Below, one piece after another: positions 37,273 through 46,151 of a stretch of 49,781 nucleotides of DNA. Source of the DNA: Candidatus Neomarinimicrobiota bacterium (GTDB lineage Bacteria; Fidelibacterota; Marinisomatia; SCGC-AAA003-L08; TS1B11); assembly GCA_022560655.1 (NCBI GenBank), contig JADFSS010000009.1:1-49781 (forward strand), read 5' to 3'. Numbering within the stretch: position 1 is the stretch's first letter; every line of letters starts with the position of its first letter. Under the pieces are notes generated by a model. It was not told where the DNA came from and ran no database searches. It saw only the letters and a list, made by a program, of their open reading frames with translations. A program made the translations under genes and the position numbers.

Positions 37273-40200
37273 TTGGAATCTCCCCACAAAATATTACTGC
37301 TGTTTTTGCTCTTGGTCGGAGCCCTCTCCGCCCAACTGAGTATCAAACGCCTGGACGCCCCGGGACAATCTGTGCGCGTAGTTGAAGCGGGCAGGGACAT
37401 GAATGCTAACGGTCGTTTCGAACTACTCACTATTCATGATCCGGTAGATACTCTGGCGCCATCTGAGGCCGTTTATTACGAGCATGCCGGCCCCGACAGC
37501 CTGGCCGTCTTGTGGCGCTACCGGCTGGACGCCTCAACCCTGAGCCGGATTGTGGATGCCGGGATTACGGACCTGGATGGCGACGGACTGCCGGAGATCA
37601 CAATCCTGTTGCACGTCGAGGCACAGGCAGACACCGTGGTGCCCGCCTGGCTGCGCGTCTTTGCCTGGGATACGGCTGCCGTCTCATTCTCGGCCCACCC
37701 TTCTCTTCTGTGGGACTACCGCGGCCGCGGCACCTCCTATCTGCGGCCGAGGCAGCTGGCGATTGCAGATCTGGACGGCGACGGCGACGATGAACTGGTG
37801 ATCCCCATCGGCAGCCCCGATCGCATGCTGCTGGTGGCCGATATGGGGCCGGACGGCTTACGGGCCAGAGACGTGCTCCGGCCCAAGCCACTCATGTCTG
37901 GCCCCTGGCCGCTCTCTGTGGCCCTGGCCGATTTCAACGGCGACCAGCACATCGACTTCCTCGCCATCGGCGACGGTAGGCCGCCGAAACTATTGGCCTA
38001 TATCAGTGGCCCGGACGGACTCACGGCGATGCCCATCGCACTACCCGCCGGCGCACGCTTGCGCCCCGGCGCAAGCACCACTGGCGATCTCAATGGCGAC
38101 GGCCAGCAAGAGGTTATCCTCTCTCATCTGGACGGTTCCCTCACCTTGGTGAGCATAGCCGATACAAGGCTGCGTGCGACAGTCCTGGCGACCCAACTCA
38201 CCAACCTTGTTGACCTGGCTGCCATCGATCTCGACGGTGACGGCACCACCGAGCTTATCTATCTGGCCGACGACGGCACCATCAGCACCAACGACGCCCG
38301 CTTTATCGCCCCGCTCACCAGCGCTCAGTTGCTCACACAATTGCCGCCGGCGGGTAGGTCCCCTGTATATTCGAGCTTCGTGCCATTTTACACCCTGGCG
38401 GGGGACGCGGTGACTGTCGCTCTCCCCATACAGACCGATCAGGGAATCCTCCTGGCCCTGGCCGACATGAGCGAACTGGCGCTCCAGTCCGTGCCGGTTG
38501 TGGAACTGGGTGAGCCCACACCAGCGGAGCCGCTTTCCGGACCCGATGAGCCGCAGACCGAGGGCCGGGCCGTCTATCTGCCTGAGCTGCCCATTGCCAC
38601 CGATCCCCGCGCGCTCCCGCCGCACCAGACGCCGGATTACCTGCTGTACGTCGGGGATGAATTTTTGGAAAACGTACTGGCAGACCGAGCCGAGCAGTTC
38701 TCTGGCTTCCGCTTCATCCAAAAGGCGCCCGGTATGGTGTTCAACTTTCAGCGGCAGTCCATCGTCTGGCAACCTACTGAGGAGCAAATGGGTGCCTGGC
38801 ACGTAGCCTACGAAATCACCTTCTACCAGGGGGTAAGGCCCGAAGCCGCCGTCACCGATTCGGTACTCCTCTCGGAAACCGTCGTATTTCGCGACCGGAT
38901 GCTACTCTATGTCAACGACCGCCCCACCATCACCAGCCAGCCCGAAAACCTGAACCTGCTGGCGGGGAGCCTGTTCGCCTACCGTGTCGTAGCCCATGAC
39001 GCCAATCCTGACGCCCGCCTCGATTTCCGCCTCGAATCGGGCCCCAAGGAAATGTTCCTGGACCACAACGGCATACTCAACTGGCGAACAAACGAAACCC
39101 ACCATGATGACTACCAGGTGGTGGTCTCGGTGAGCGACGGGTTCGACAAGGACGTGCAAACCTTTACGCTCAACGTGAATGCACGGCTCACCATCACCTC
39201 GGCCGGCCCGCGCGTCGCCCATATCAACAAGCCGTACAGGTATCAGGTCGCCTACTTCCAACCCGGTGCTCCTCGGCAGCAAGTCTTCTCGCTTTCGAAT
39301 GCGCCCGACGGCATGACCATCGACCCCTCAGGCCTCATTTCCTGGACCCCTGCGCCGTCACAGATCGACACCCAGCGCTACCGGGTGCGCATTTCCGATG
39401 GCACGGCCGAAGATGTTCAGGTTGGGTGGGTGCTGGTCAACGCCCAGCCGAAGATCGTCAGCGGACCACAGCCGGCGGTGGTCGTGCTGGCGGGGGATTC
39501 ACTGCAGCTCTCGTTTCGAGGACGTGACCCCAACGCCGGCCAGCGGCTACGCTGGGATCTGGCCAGTGGTCCCGTGGACATGACCATTGACTCCAGCGGT
39601 AATCTGTTGTGGCCCACAACCTATCGGGACCTTAATGAGTCACGGTATGTGGTGACCTTGTCCGATGGAATTGATGAGACTAGGTTCCGGGGCATTGTCT
39701 TTGTCAACAGTCCTATCAGCGTCACATCCGTTCCCCCCGACTCGGTCATTGTGGGACGCCAGTATCGCTACCCCATCACCATAAGGGATGAAAATACCAG
39801 CAGCCTGCTGAAGTATCGGCGGCCTACCGTCGTCACCAATATTGCCCGCACTGTGGGCTACGAAGTGGAGCTCCAGGATGACAAGATCAGGCGCGATCTG
39901 CCGCGCTACCTCGCCCAGTTCAGGGAAATGAAAAATATCTATGTCAACAAACCTCGCCGGCCGGCGGAGGGCGAGGTGGCCCAGGCGGCGCGAATCGATC
40001 TTAAACAGCATGTCAAGCATGCCTTCGTGGAAGAGGGCAAACTGGTGCTGGTGATCCACAGTCCCGAGCAGGGCTTCGTTGAGCTGGAAGATGTGCTGTG
40101 GGAGCTCTTTCAGGGGGGGCGGGGCATCATGCCCAAATACACGGCCGAGCGAATCCCCTTTGTGCACTACAGCCTCAGGAGCTTTCCTGACGGCATGACG

Positions 40201-40944
40201 GTGGACGACGACGGACTCCTGACCTGGAGCCCCAGCCTGGGCCAGGCCGGCTACCATCAGGTACGCCTGTCGGTATCCGACGGTTTTACCCGGGACGACC
40301 AGGCCTTTCAGATCTACGCCAACTACCCGCCCGCCATTATATCCCAGCCCGATACTCTAGCCATCAGTGAGCAGCGCTTCAGCTATCAGGTCCGGGTGGA
40401 CGACAAGAACACGGACGCGCAGCTCAGCTACCGCCTGATCCAACACCCCGATGGCATGCAGATCGATGCACGCGGCATGGTCACCTGGCTCCCATCGCTG
40501 GAGCAGTTGAACTGGCAGCAGTTCGAGGTGGAGGTGTCCGACGGGCATGCGGTGGACCGCCAGGCCGCGACCCTGTTCGTCAATATGTTGCCCCGCATCA
40601 TTTCCCAGCCCCGTCCGGTGGCGCTCAACAATTTCGAATACCGCTACCGGCTGGTGGCGGAGGACTTGAACAGTGACGAATTCCAGTACCATGCCACCCG
40701 GCTGCCCCGCTACTCGGACTTCAATACCCGCACGGGGCTGTTCAAATGGAGGCCGCGCGATATCCAAAAGGGCGCCAACGATGTGGTTCTCGAGGTGATC
40801 GACTCACACGGTGGCGTTACTGTCCACGAGTTCCAGGTGCACGTCTTCGAAGATCCCAGCCGACGCCAGTTCCTCTTCACCGGCTGGCCCCTGATGCTGG
40901 CATTTGTGGGCATCATCTTCGTGTTAGGCGTCGCCGCCGGGTAG
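37273..40944 (+). CDS. Large membrane-anchored FG-GAP / putative Ig-domain surface protein
   Basis: A 1223-residue exported protein. Signal peptide: KILLLFLLLVGALSAQ. Residues about 30-400 carry six FG-GAP-type calcium loops (for example DLDGDGLPEI, DLDGDGDDEL, DFNGDQHIDF, DLNGDGQQEV, DLDGDGTTEL), implying a beta-propeller. From about residue 450 onward come roughly seven 90-residue cadherin/He_PIG-like Ig repeats, each with a DGM-DGLLTW-like core and an SDG turn. The fourth repeat is split by a 115-residue charged insert (about 850-963). A membrane helix (FTGWPLMLAFVGIIFVLGVA) ends the protein. The start is TTG with no good ribosome site. Probably a surface or periplasmic adhesion or scaffold protein; its role is unknown. 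Confidence 0.85.
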   Translation: MESPHKILLLFLLLVGALSAQLSIKRLDAPGQSVRVVEAGRDMNANGRFELLTIHDPVDTLAPSEAVYYEHAGPDSLAVLWRYRLDASTLSRIVDAGITDLDGDGLPEITILLHVEAQADTVVPAWLRVFAWDTAAVSFSAHPSLLWDYRGRGTSYLRPRQLAIADLDGDGDDELVIPIGSPDRMLLVADMGPDGLRARDVLRPKPLMSGPWPLSVALADFNGDQHIDFLAIGDGRPPKLLAYISGPDGLTAMPIALPAGARLRPGASTTGDLNGDGQQEVILSHLDGSLTLVSIADTRLRATVLATQLTNLVDLAAIDLDGDGTTELIYLADDGTISTNDARFIAPLTSAQLLTQLPPAGRSPVYSSFVPFYTLAGDAVTVALPIQTDQGILLALADMSELALQSVPVVELGEPTPAEPLSGPDEPQTEGRAVYLPELPIATDPRALPPHQTPDYLLYVGDEFLENVLADRAEQFSGFRFIQKAPGMVFNFQRQSIVWQPTEEQMGAWHVAYEITFYQGVRPEAAVTDSVLLSETVVFRDRMLLYVNDRPTITSQPENLNLLAGSLFAYRVVAHDANPDARLDFRLESGPKEMFLDHNGILNWRTNETHHDDYQVVVSVSDGFDKDVQTFTLNVNARLTITSAGPRVAHINKPYRYQVAYFQPGAPRQQVFSLSNAPDGMTIDPSGLISWTPAPSQIDTQRYRVRISDGTAEDVQVGWVLVNAQPKIVSGPQPAVVVLAGDSLQLSFRGRDPNAGQRLRWDLASGPVDMTIDSSGNLLWPTTYRDLNESRYVVTLSDGIDETRFRGIVFVNSPISVTSVPPDSVIVGRQYRYPITIRDENTSSLLKYRRPTVVTNIARTVGYEVELQDDKIRRDLPRYLAQFREMKNIYVNKPRRPAEGEVAQAARIDLKQHVKHAFVEEGKLVLVIHSPEQGFVELEDVLWELFQGGRGIMPKYTAERIPFVHYSLRSFPDGMTVDDDGLLTWSPSLGQAGYHQVRLSVSDGFTRDDQAFQIYANYPPAIISQPDTLAISEQRFSYQVRVDDKNTDAQLSYRLIQHPDGMQIDARGMVTWLPSLEQLNWQQFEVEVSDGHAVDRQAATLFVNMLPRIISQPRPVALNNFEYRYRLVAEDLNSDEFQYHATRLPRYSDFNTRTGLFKWRPRDIQKGANDVVLEVIDSHGGVTVHEFQVHVFEDPSRRQFLFTGWPLMLAFVGIIFVLGVAAG

Positions 40945-41014
40945 TGTTCCGCCGTCATTTCCTGCTCCCCAGCGCCCAGACCTATAGTATCGACTAGACA
41001 GCCCTTGTTACCTA

Positions 41015-41045
41015 TCGGAAGATAGCGGTAGCTTTCCGCCGGTTT
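41015..41045 (+). terminator. Candidate terminator after the FG-GAP protein
   Basis: A short hairpin (GCGG 41025-41028, loop of 7, CCGC 41036-41039) is followed within 3 bases by a run of five T. It lies 80 bases after the FG-GAP gene stop and 60 bases before the first gap gene. The stem is short, so strength is uncertain. Confidence 0.35.
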
Positions 41046-41106
41046 TTCAAGGCTTGCAAGGCGCGGATCAAACGCGCACGACAGCGCTGGTCACGAGAGG
41101 AGCCGC

Positions 41107-42156
41107 ATGTCAACCAAGGGGACTGAGTCCCATCATATTCGAGTCGGCCTGATGGGCTTCGGTCGCATCGGGCGCAACCTTTACCGTCTGGCTTCCGAGA
41201 CGGAAGACGTGGACATCGTCGTCATCAGCGACGTGGGACGGCCGGAAATTCTGCACTACCTGTTGCAGCATGACTCCATCCACGGCACTTTCACCCACGC
41301 CGTGCGCCTGCATGACGACCGGCTGCAGTTGGAGGATGACCGCACCACCCAGATGATCATGGGAGTAGCGCCGGGCGATGCCCCCTGGCTCAACTACGAC
41401 GTTGACCTGGTCGTGGATGCTACTGGAAAATATCCCCTCAGAACCCACATGGAGGCGCACCTGAAGGCGGGGGCCAAAAGGGTTCTACTCTCAACCCTGC
41501 CTGGCGATGAGATTGACCGGCTGGTAGTCATGGGTCTGAATGAAGCTACCATATCCCCGGAGGATCGCATGATATCCGCCGGCTCATCCACCACCGCGCC
41601 CGTCGCGCTGATGTTGGATATTCTCGACCAGGCGCTCGGCATCGACCAGGCCCTGATGACCACTGTCCACGCCTATACCAGCGATCAGCCCTTGGCCGAT
41701 CTGGCCGGCAAGGACTTCCGCCGCAGCCGCTCCGCCGCCGAAAATATCATCCCCAACGCCTCACCCACCCCCCAGTGGATCGGCACTATTCTGCCGAGGT
41801 TCAAGGGCAAGCTGGCCGGCATTGCTCTGAACGTGCCTGTCCCCGATGGGTCGTGCGTCGACATGACCTATCGCTTCAAGGAGAGCGGCGTCACCGTCGA
41901 GGCGGTGAACGAGGCCATGCTTTCAGCAGAGGTAGCCATGCCGGACATCGTCGAGGTCACCACCGACCCCATCGTCTCCAGCGATGTCATCGGTAACCGA
42001 CACAGCCTGGTCTTTGACACTCGGGCCACCGTGAAAGCTGCAGACCGGCTGATCAAGACCCTGAGCTGGTACGACAATGGCTGGGGACATGCCGCCCGGC
42101 TTTTGGAACTTATTCAGGCCTATGCCCGGCTGGACCGGGAAGGGGGTATGGCATGA
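41107..42156 (+). CDS. GAPDH paralogue lacking the catalytic cysteine
   Basis: A 349-residue protein clearly of the glyceraldehyde-3-phosphate dehydrogenase family over its full length. The NAD fold is intact (GLMGFGRIGRNLYR, Asp42, DATGKY), His188 (VHAYTSDQ) is kept, and SWYDN survives near the C-terminus. The catalytic motif SCTTNC is replaced by SSTTAP: Ser161 stands at the nucleophile. The usual phosphate-binding Arg is Asn242 (ALNVPVP). It therefore should not form the thioester of normal catalysis. Strong GAGAGGAG precedes the ATG. It overlaps the next, canonical GAPDH by 4 bases (ATGA). A regulatory or structural partner of that enzyme is possible but unproven. Confidence 0.93.
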   Translation: MSTKGTESHHIRVGLMGFGRIGRNLYRLASETEDVDIVVISDVGRPEILHYLLQHDSIHGTFTHAVRLHDDRLQLEDDRTTQMIMGVAPGDAPWLNYDVDLVVDATGKYPLRTHMEAHLKAGAKRVLLSTLPGDEIDRLVVMGLNEATISPEDRMISAGSSTTAPVALMLDILDQALGIDQALMTTVHAYTSDQPLADLAGKDFRRSRSAAENIIPNASPTPQWIGTILPRFKGKLAGIALNVPVPDGSCVDMTYRFKESGVTVEAVNEAMLSAEVAMPDIVEVTTDPIVSSDVIGNRHSLVFDTRATVKAADRLIKTLSWYDNGWGHAARLLELIQAYARLDREGGMA

Positions 42157-43157
42157 GGGTTGCCATTAATGGCTTTGGCCGCATTGGCCGCACCGTCTAC
42201 CGTATCCTCCACGAGCGGGACGACATCAACGTCGTAGCCATCAATGACCTGTTCGATCACGAGGCCCTGGCCTACCTGCTGCAATACGATACGATCATGC
42301 GCAAATTCCCCGAAAAAGTCACCACCAGCGCTGGATACCTGCACACTTCCCGCGACAAGGTGAAAATGCTCAGTGAGCGCGAGCTGGAGGGCCTTGATTG
42401 GGGGGCACTGGACATCGATGTGGTGGTGGAATCAACCGGCATGTTCACCAGCCGCGAGCAGTTGGAACACCATTTGGCGGCCGGCGCGAAGCGCGTTGTG
42501 CTGACCGTGCCTGCCAAGGATGATATCGACATCACTGTGGTCATCGGCGTGAACGAGGACACGCTGAAGCCCGAACATCGCATCATCTCCACCGCCAGTT
42601 GTACCACCAACTGCCTGGCGCCCATGGCCAAAATCCTGCACGAAAACTTTGGCATCGTGGAGGGTATTATCAACACCGTCCACGCCTATACCAATGATCA
42701 GCGGCTGGCCGATGTGCCTCACAAGGACCTGCGCCGGAGCCGGGCGGCGGCGGAGAACATTATCCCCACTACCACCGGCGCGGCGAGAGCCGTAGGTCTC
42801 GTGCTGCCCGAGCTGCAGGGCCGCCTGGACGGCATCGCCTCCCGCGTGCCTGTGCCCGACGGATCGGTGGTGGATCTGGTGGTTGAACTCGAACGGAAAG
42901 TCACCCCCGGTGATATCCACCAGGCCGTGCATGAGGCCACCCTTTCACCGCGCCTGAAGCCCATCCTGTCCTACTCCAGCTCGCCGGTAGTGTCCCGGGA
43001 CATCATCGGCGACCCCCACTCATCCATCTACGACGCCCCCTTCACGCGGGTGACTGGGGGCAATTTTGTCAAGACCCTGAACTGGTATGACAACGAGTGG
43101 GCATACGCCAACAGGGTCGTGGACCTGATCGGCATCCTCAAGGAGCTGGATGCTTAG
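42153..43157 (+). CDS. gap: Glyceraldehyde-3-phosphate dehydrogenase, type I
   Basis: Glycolytic enzyme converting glyceraldehyde-3-phosphate to 1,3-bisphosphoglycerate with NAD. At 334 residues it is typical. The N-terminal INGFGRIGR fold with Asp32 (AINDL, favouring NAD) is followed by catalytic Cys150 (STASCTTNC), His177 (TVHAYTND), phosphate-binding Arg231 (SRVPVPDG), and NWYDNEW at the C-terminus. All expected catalytic residues are present. Its ATG overlaps the stop of the cysteine-less paralogue, so both are translated together. A symmetrical hairpin follows its stop. Confidence 0.97.
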   Translation: MRVAINGFGRIGRTVYRILHERDDINVVAINDLFDHEALAYLLQYDTIMRKFPEKVTTSAGYLHTSRDKVKMLSERELEGLDWGALDIDVVVESTGMFTSREQLEHHLAAGAKRVVLTVPAKDDIDITVVIGVNEDTLKPEHRIISTASCTTNCLAPMAKILHENFGIVEGIINTVHAYTNDQRLADVPHKDLRRSRAAAENIIPTTTGAARAVGLVLPELQGRLDGIASRVPVPDGSVVDLVVELERKVTPGDIHQAVHEATLSPRLKPILSYSSSPVVSRDIIGDPHSSIYDAPFTRVTGGNFVKTLNWYDNEWAYANRVVDLIGILKELDA

Positions 43158-43159
43158 CG

Positions 43160-43197
43160 GATTACCCCCGCTAGCTTTCGCCTGACACGGGGTAATC
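43160..43197. terminator. Bidirectional hairpin between gap and lpxK
   Basis: Perfect 9-base arms GATTACCCC (43160-43168) and GGGGTAATC (43189-43197) enclose a 20-base loop in the 38-base gap of two converging genes, overlapping the lpxK stop codon. No long T-run on either side, so it is a candidate rather than a certain terminator. Confidence 0.45.
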
Positions 43198-44281
43198 AGG
43201 CCTCCCCAGCAGCCAGTGAGGCCTGCGGCAGGGGCAGGTGCCGGGCCAATAGGGCCTCAAACGCCTCCAGGTCGGGTCCGGCCAGGATGAACTCGATGCG
43301 AACGGCGTACACGCGGTGAGCAGCTACGAACTCCGGGGTCAGCTTCACCGCATCCTTCTCCGTCGTAATGACAACCAGCCGGTCGTCCTCGGTCAATTCC
43401 GACAGGTCAGCCAAATCCTCCTCACTATAGCGATGATGATCCGGATAATAGCGCACCGACTCCGGCTCCAGGCCCAGCGACATCAGCGCCCCATAGAAGC
43501 CATGCGGATCGGCTATCCCGCAGAATGCAAGCACCCCCTCGCCCGGCAATTCTTCCGGCGAAACGGCCTCGCCCCCGCCCACAGCAACCAGCTGCCCGCC
43601 AACCTGCATGTGGCTCTGAATCTGGGGGATGCCCATCCCGGCCACCCGCTCCCTGAGCTCCTGGGGCGGCGGGCGCAGGTTGACGCGGGTCCAGACCACC
43701 AGGTCGGCGCGCTTCAATGCGGCCAGGCTTTCCCGCAGTGCCCCACTGGGAAAAATGCGGTAATCCGAGAGCGTGGCATTGGCATCCAGCAAGACTATAT
43801 CGAGATCACGCGCTAGCCCACGGTGCTGGAAAGCATCGTCCAGAATGACCACCTCAGGCTGAAACTGCTTGATCAACTCCACCGTGCCCCGGTAGCGGTC
43901 CTCATCCACGACAATGGGCACCTGCGGCAGACGCCTGGCCAGCAGCTGGGGCTCATCCCCACTGTCTTCCGGGCTGGCCAGGTGCCCCCGGCCATCACTC
44001 ACCAACCTGTGGCCCGATGACAAACGGCCGTAACCCCGGCTCACGATACCTACCCGGTAGCCGAGATGTAACAGGTGCTGCGCAATAAATAGGGTCGCCG
44101 GGGTCTTCCCGGTACCACCCAAAGACACGTTCCCCACAGACAGGACCGGCACCGACACCCGGCGGGTAATAAAAAAGCCGATATTGTAGAACACGTTGCG
44201 CCACCAGGACAGGGCCCAGTAGAACATGGACACGGGCCAGAGCAAGGGACGCAGCCTAGCCAGCGCGCGCCGCGAGGGCAT
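43196..44281 (-). CDS. lpxK: Tetraacyldisaccharide 4'-kinase
   Basis: Phosphorylates the lipid A disaccharide at the 4' position at the inner membrane. The 361 residues contain an N-terminal amphipathic or membrane helix (PLLWPVSMFYWALSWW), the P-loop VGNVSLGGTGKTP, the IVSRGYGR block, VILDDAFQHRGL and the VVITTEKDAVKL motif. The frame is open upstream, but ATG 44281 gives the family start and overlaps the DUF374 gene by 26 bases. It is the last gene of a lipid A operon (oxidoreductase, lpxB, DUF374, lpxK). Confidence 0.96.
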   Translation of the reverse strand: MPSRRALARLRPLLWPVSMFYWALSWWRNVFYNIGFFITRRVSVPVLSVGNVSLGGTGKTPATLFIAQHLLHLGYRVGIVSRGYGRLSSGHRLVSDGRGHLASPEDSGDEPQLLARRLPQVPIVVDEDRYRGTVELIKQFQPEVVILDDAFQHRGLARDLDIVLLDANATLSDYRIFPSGALRESLAALKRADLVVWTRVNLRPPPQELRERVAGMGIPQIQSHMQVGGQLVAVGGGEAVSPEELPGEGVLAFCGIADPHGFYGALMSLGLEPESVRYYPDHHRYSEEDLADLSELTEDDRLVVITTEKDAVKLTPEFVAAHRVYAVRIEFILAGPDLEAFEALLARHLPLPQASLAAGEA

Positions 44282-44927
44282 CGGCCTCCTGTTCCGCCCT
44301 GTCGATCTCCTGTCCCAGAAGCAGGGCGATGTCGTCATCCGGCAGGTCAGAGTCCACCTCCAGAGGCTGTCCGCACTGGATAATAATCCGGCCAAAGGGC
44401 TTGGGCAGCTGAAACTGGTCCCAGCTGTTGGCCAGCGTCCAATGCCGGGTGGCCACTCCGGCGATGGGGATGAGCAGGGCATCCTTCTTGGCGGCCAGTG
44501 CCACCCCGCCTACTTTGGCCACCCGCGCCGGCCCCAGCGGGCCGTCCATGGCGTTGACCAGCATGACACCGGACTGGTCCAGCTGCCGCAGCATCGCTCG
44601 CAACGCCTCGCTGCTGCCCCTGGAACTGCTGCCCCTCAGCGTTCGGTAACCCCACGATTCAAGGAGTCCCGCCAGCAGCTCCCCATCGCTTGATTTACTC
44701 ACGAGCGCAAGGGGGCGGTAGCGGCGCAGATACCAGACGGGGTAGAGGAGCCGGGAGTGCCAGACGCCCACGAAAATAGCCCGGTCCCCTTTCAGCGCCT
44801 GCTCCAGGAGATCCTCCCCGTGCACGACCACCCGGTTCGATCGCAGCAAGGCCGTAATGAGCCAGCGTCCCAGCGGGTACAACAAACGCCTGCCCAGGGA
44901 CGGCGTGGCGATCGCGGCCTCGGTCAC
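44256..44927 (-). CDS. DUF374 family acyltransferase (lysophospholipid acyltransferase-like)
   Basis: A 223-residue protein of the DUF374 group, which is distantly related to PlsC/LpxL acyltransferases. Visible features are VGVWHSRLLYP (His-containing active-site-like motif), SSDGELLAGLLESWGYRTLRGSS and MDGPLGPARVAKVG. It starts with GTG overlapping the lpxB stop by 4 bases (GTGA). Placed between lpxB and lpxK, it plausibly acylates or otherwise modifies a lipid A intermediate; the exact reaction is inference. Confidence 0.9.
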   Translation of the reverse strand: MTEAAIATPSLGRRLLYPLGRWLITALLRSNRVVVHGEDLLEQALKGDRAIFVGVWHSRLLYPVWYLRRYRPLALVSKSSDGELLAGLLESWGYRTLRGSSSRGSSEALRAMLRQLDQSGVMLVNAMDGPLGPARVAKVGGVALAAKKDALLIPIAGVATRHWTLANSWDQFQLPKPFGRIIIQCGQPLEVDSDLPDDDIALLLGQEIDRAEQEADALAARAG

Positions 44928-46087
44928 AGCCGCTCCATGATGGCCCGGGCCGCCAGCTGGGACGCCCCTGCGCCGGAGTTACTCTGCTCTGTCGGGGTCA
45001 CAAGGGAGTGCCGCAGCTGGGCCAGCCTGGCCAGCACGGTCTCACGGTGGGGCCGGTCCTTAAAATAGCGTAGGGCCGCCTCGGCCAGCGGTGCCGGCAG
45101 GGCGCGCTGCTGCAGAAACTCCGGCACTACTTCTTCCCCTGCCAGTATATTGACCATACTCACATAGGGGAGTTTGATCAGCCGCCGACCCAGCCACCAC
45201 GAAAATGGCGCCACGCGGTAGACCACCACCATGGGCACGCCCCACACCGCCCCTTCCACGGTGGAGGTGCCCGAGGCCACGATGGCGGCATCGGCATAAC
45301 GCAGGGCCAGGCGCGGTTGCCCCGCTGTCACGATGGTTCCCTCCGGCAGGCGGGCCGGCAAGCGGTTGGGGTTGAGACCGGATGCCAGGCCCAGCACCAC
45401 CTGCAGCTCCGGCAGGGCCCCGCGCATGAGGCCCGCGGCCGCACTGAATAGTTCCAGATGCCGCTCCAGCTCCTGCTGGCGGCTGCCGGGAAACAGGGTC
45501 AGAACGGGACTGGCTGGATCAAGCCCCAGACCGGACAGATAGGCCTCCCGGGATATATTTGGCTGCGACTCCTCCAGGATGGGGTGCCCCACAAACTGCG
45601 CTTGGACGCCGCGCTGCCGGTACCATTCCACCTCAAACGGAAAGATGACCAGCATTTGGTCTACGTAGCGCCGGATGGTGGCAATGCGCCCCTCTTTCCA
45701 GGCCCACAGCTGTGGGCTGATGTAATAGGTAACCGGGATGCCGGCCCGTTGGGCGCGCCGGGCCAGCCGGAGATTGAAGCCGGGATAGTCGATGAGTATC
45801 ACCCGCGTAGGCCGCCAGTTGCGCACCCTTTGGCTGGTCCGCCTGAGCACCCGTAAAATAAACGGTGCCCGCCTTAATACTTCCCAGAATCCCACTAACG
45901 CCAGGTCTTCGGCGTGGTAGGGGCTCTCCATGCCCTGAGCCTGCATGCGCACGCCGCCGATGCCGGCGAACTGGACCGTGGGGTCGCGTTCCCGCATGGC
46001 GGCCATCAGGGAGGCGCCGTGACGATCCCCGGACGCCTCACCGGCCACGATAAAATAGCGGGGCGCCCCGTTGGACGTCGTCCTCAT
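44924..46087 (-). CDS. lpxB: Lipid-A-disaccharide synthase
   Basis: Joins UDP-diacylglucosamine and lipid X into the lipid A disaccharide. The 387 residues show the GT-B family LpxB signature: VAGEASGDRHGASL at the N-terminus, GIGGVRMQAQGM, VILIDYPGFNLRLA, YYISPQLWAWKEGR, VGHPILEE and LTLFPGSRQQELERHL. It lies 64 bases after the Gfo/Idh/MocA gene and overlaps the DUF374 gene by 4 bases. Confidence 0.97.
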   Translation of the reverse strand: MRTTSNGAPRYFIVAGEASGDRHGASLMAAMRERDPTVQFAGIGGVRMQAQGMESPYHAEDLALVGFWEVLRRAPFILRVLRRTSQRVRNWRPTRVILIDYPGFNLRLARRAQRAGIPVTYYISPQLWAWKEGRIATIRRYVDQMLVIFPFEVEWYRQRGVQAQFVGHPILEESQPNISREAYLSGLGLDPASPVLTLFPGSRQQELERHLELFSAAAGLMRGALPELQVVLGLASGLNPNRLPARLPEGTIVTAGQPRLALRYADAAIVASGTSTVEGAVWGVPMVVVYRVAPFSWWLGRRLIKLPYVSMVNILAGEEVVPEFLQQRALPAPLAEAALRYFKDRPHRETVLARLAQLRHSLVTPTEQSNSGAGASQLAARAIMERL

Positions 46088-46151
46088 GTTGCGGGCGAAG
46101 CCTCACCCGCAGCTGCCACGATCACCACCTGCCAGCCACTGCGGCAGCCCG

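Noticed and set aside
37273-40944. Ig-like repeats as recent tandem duplications
   Set aside because: Repeat units are strongly diverged at both protein and DNA level, so there is no recent nucleotide repeat.
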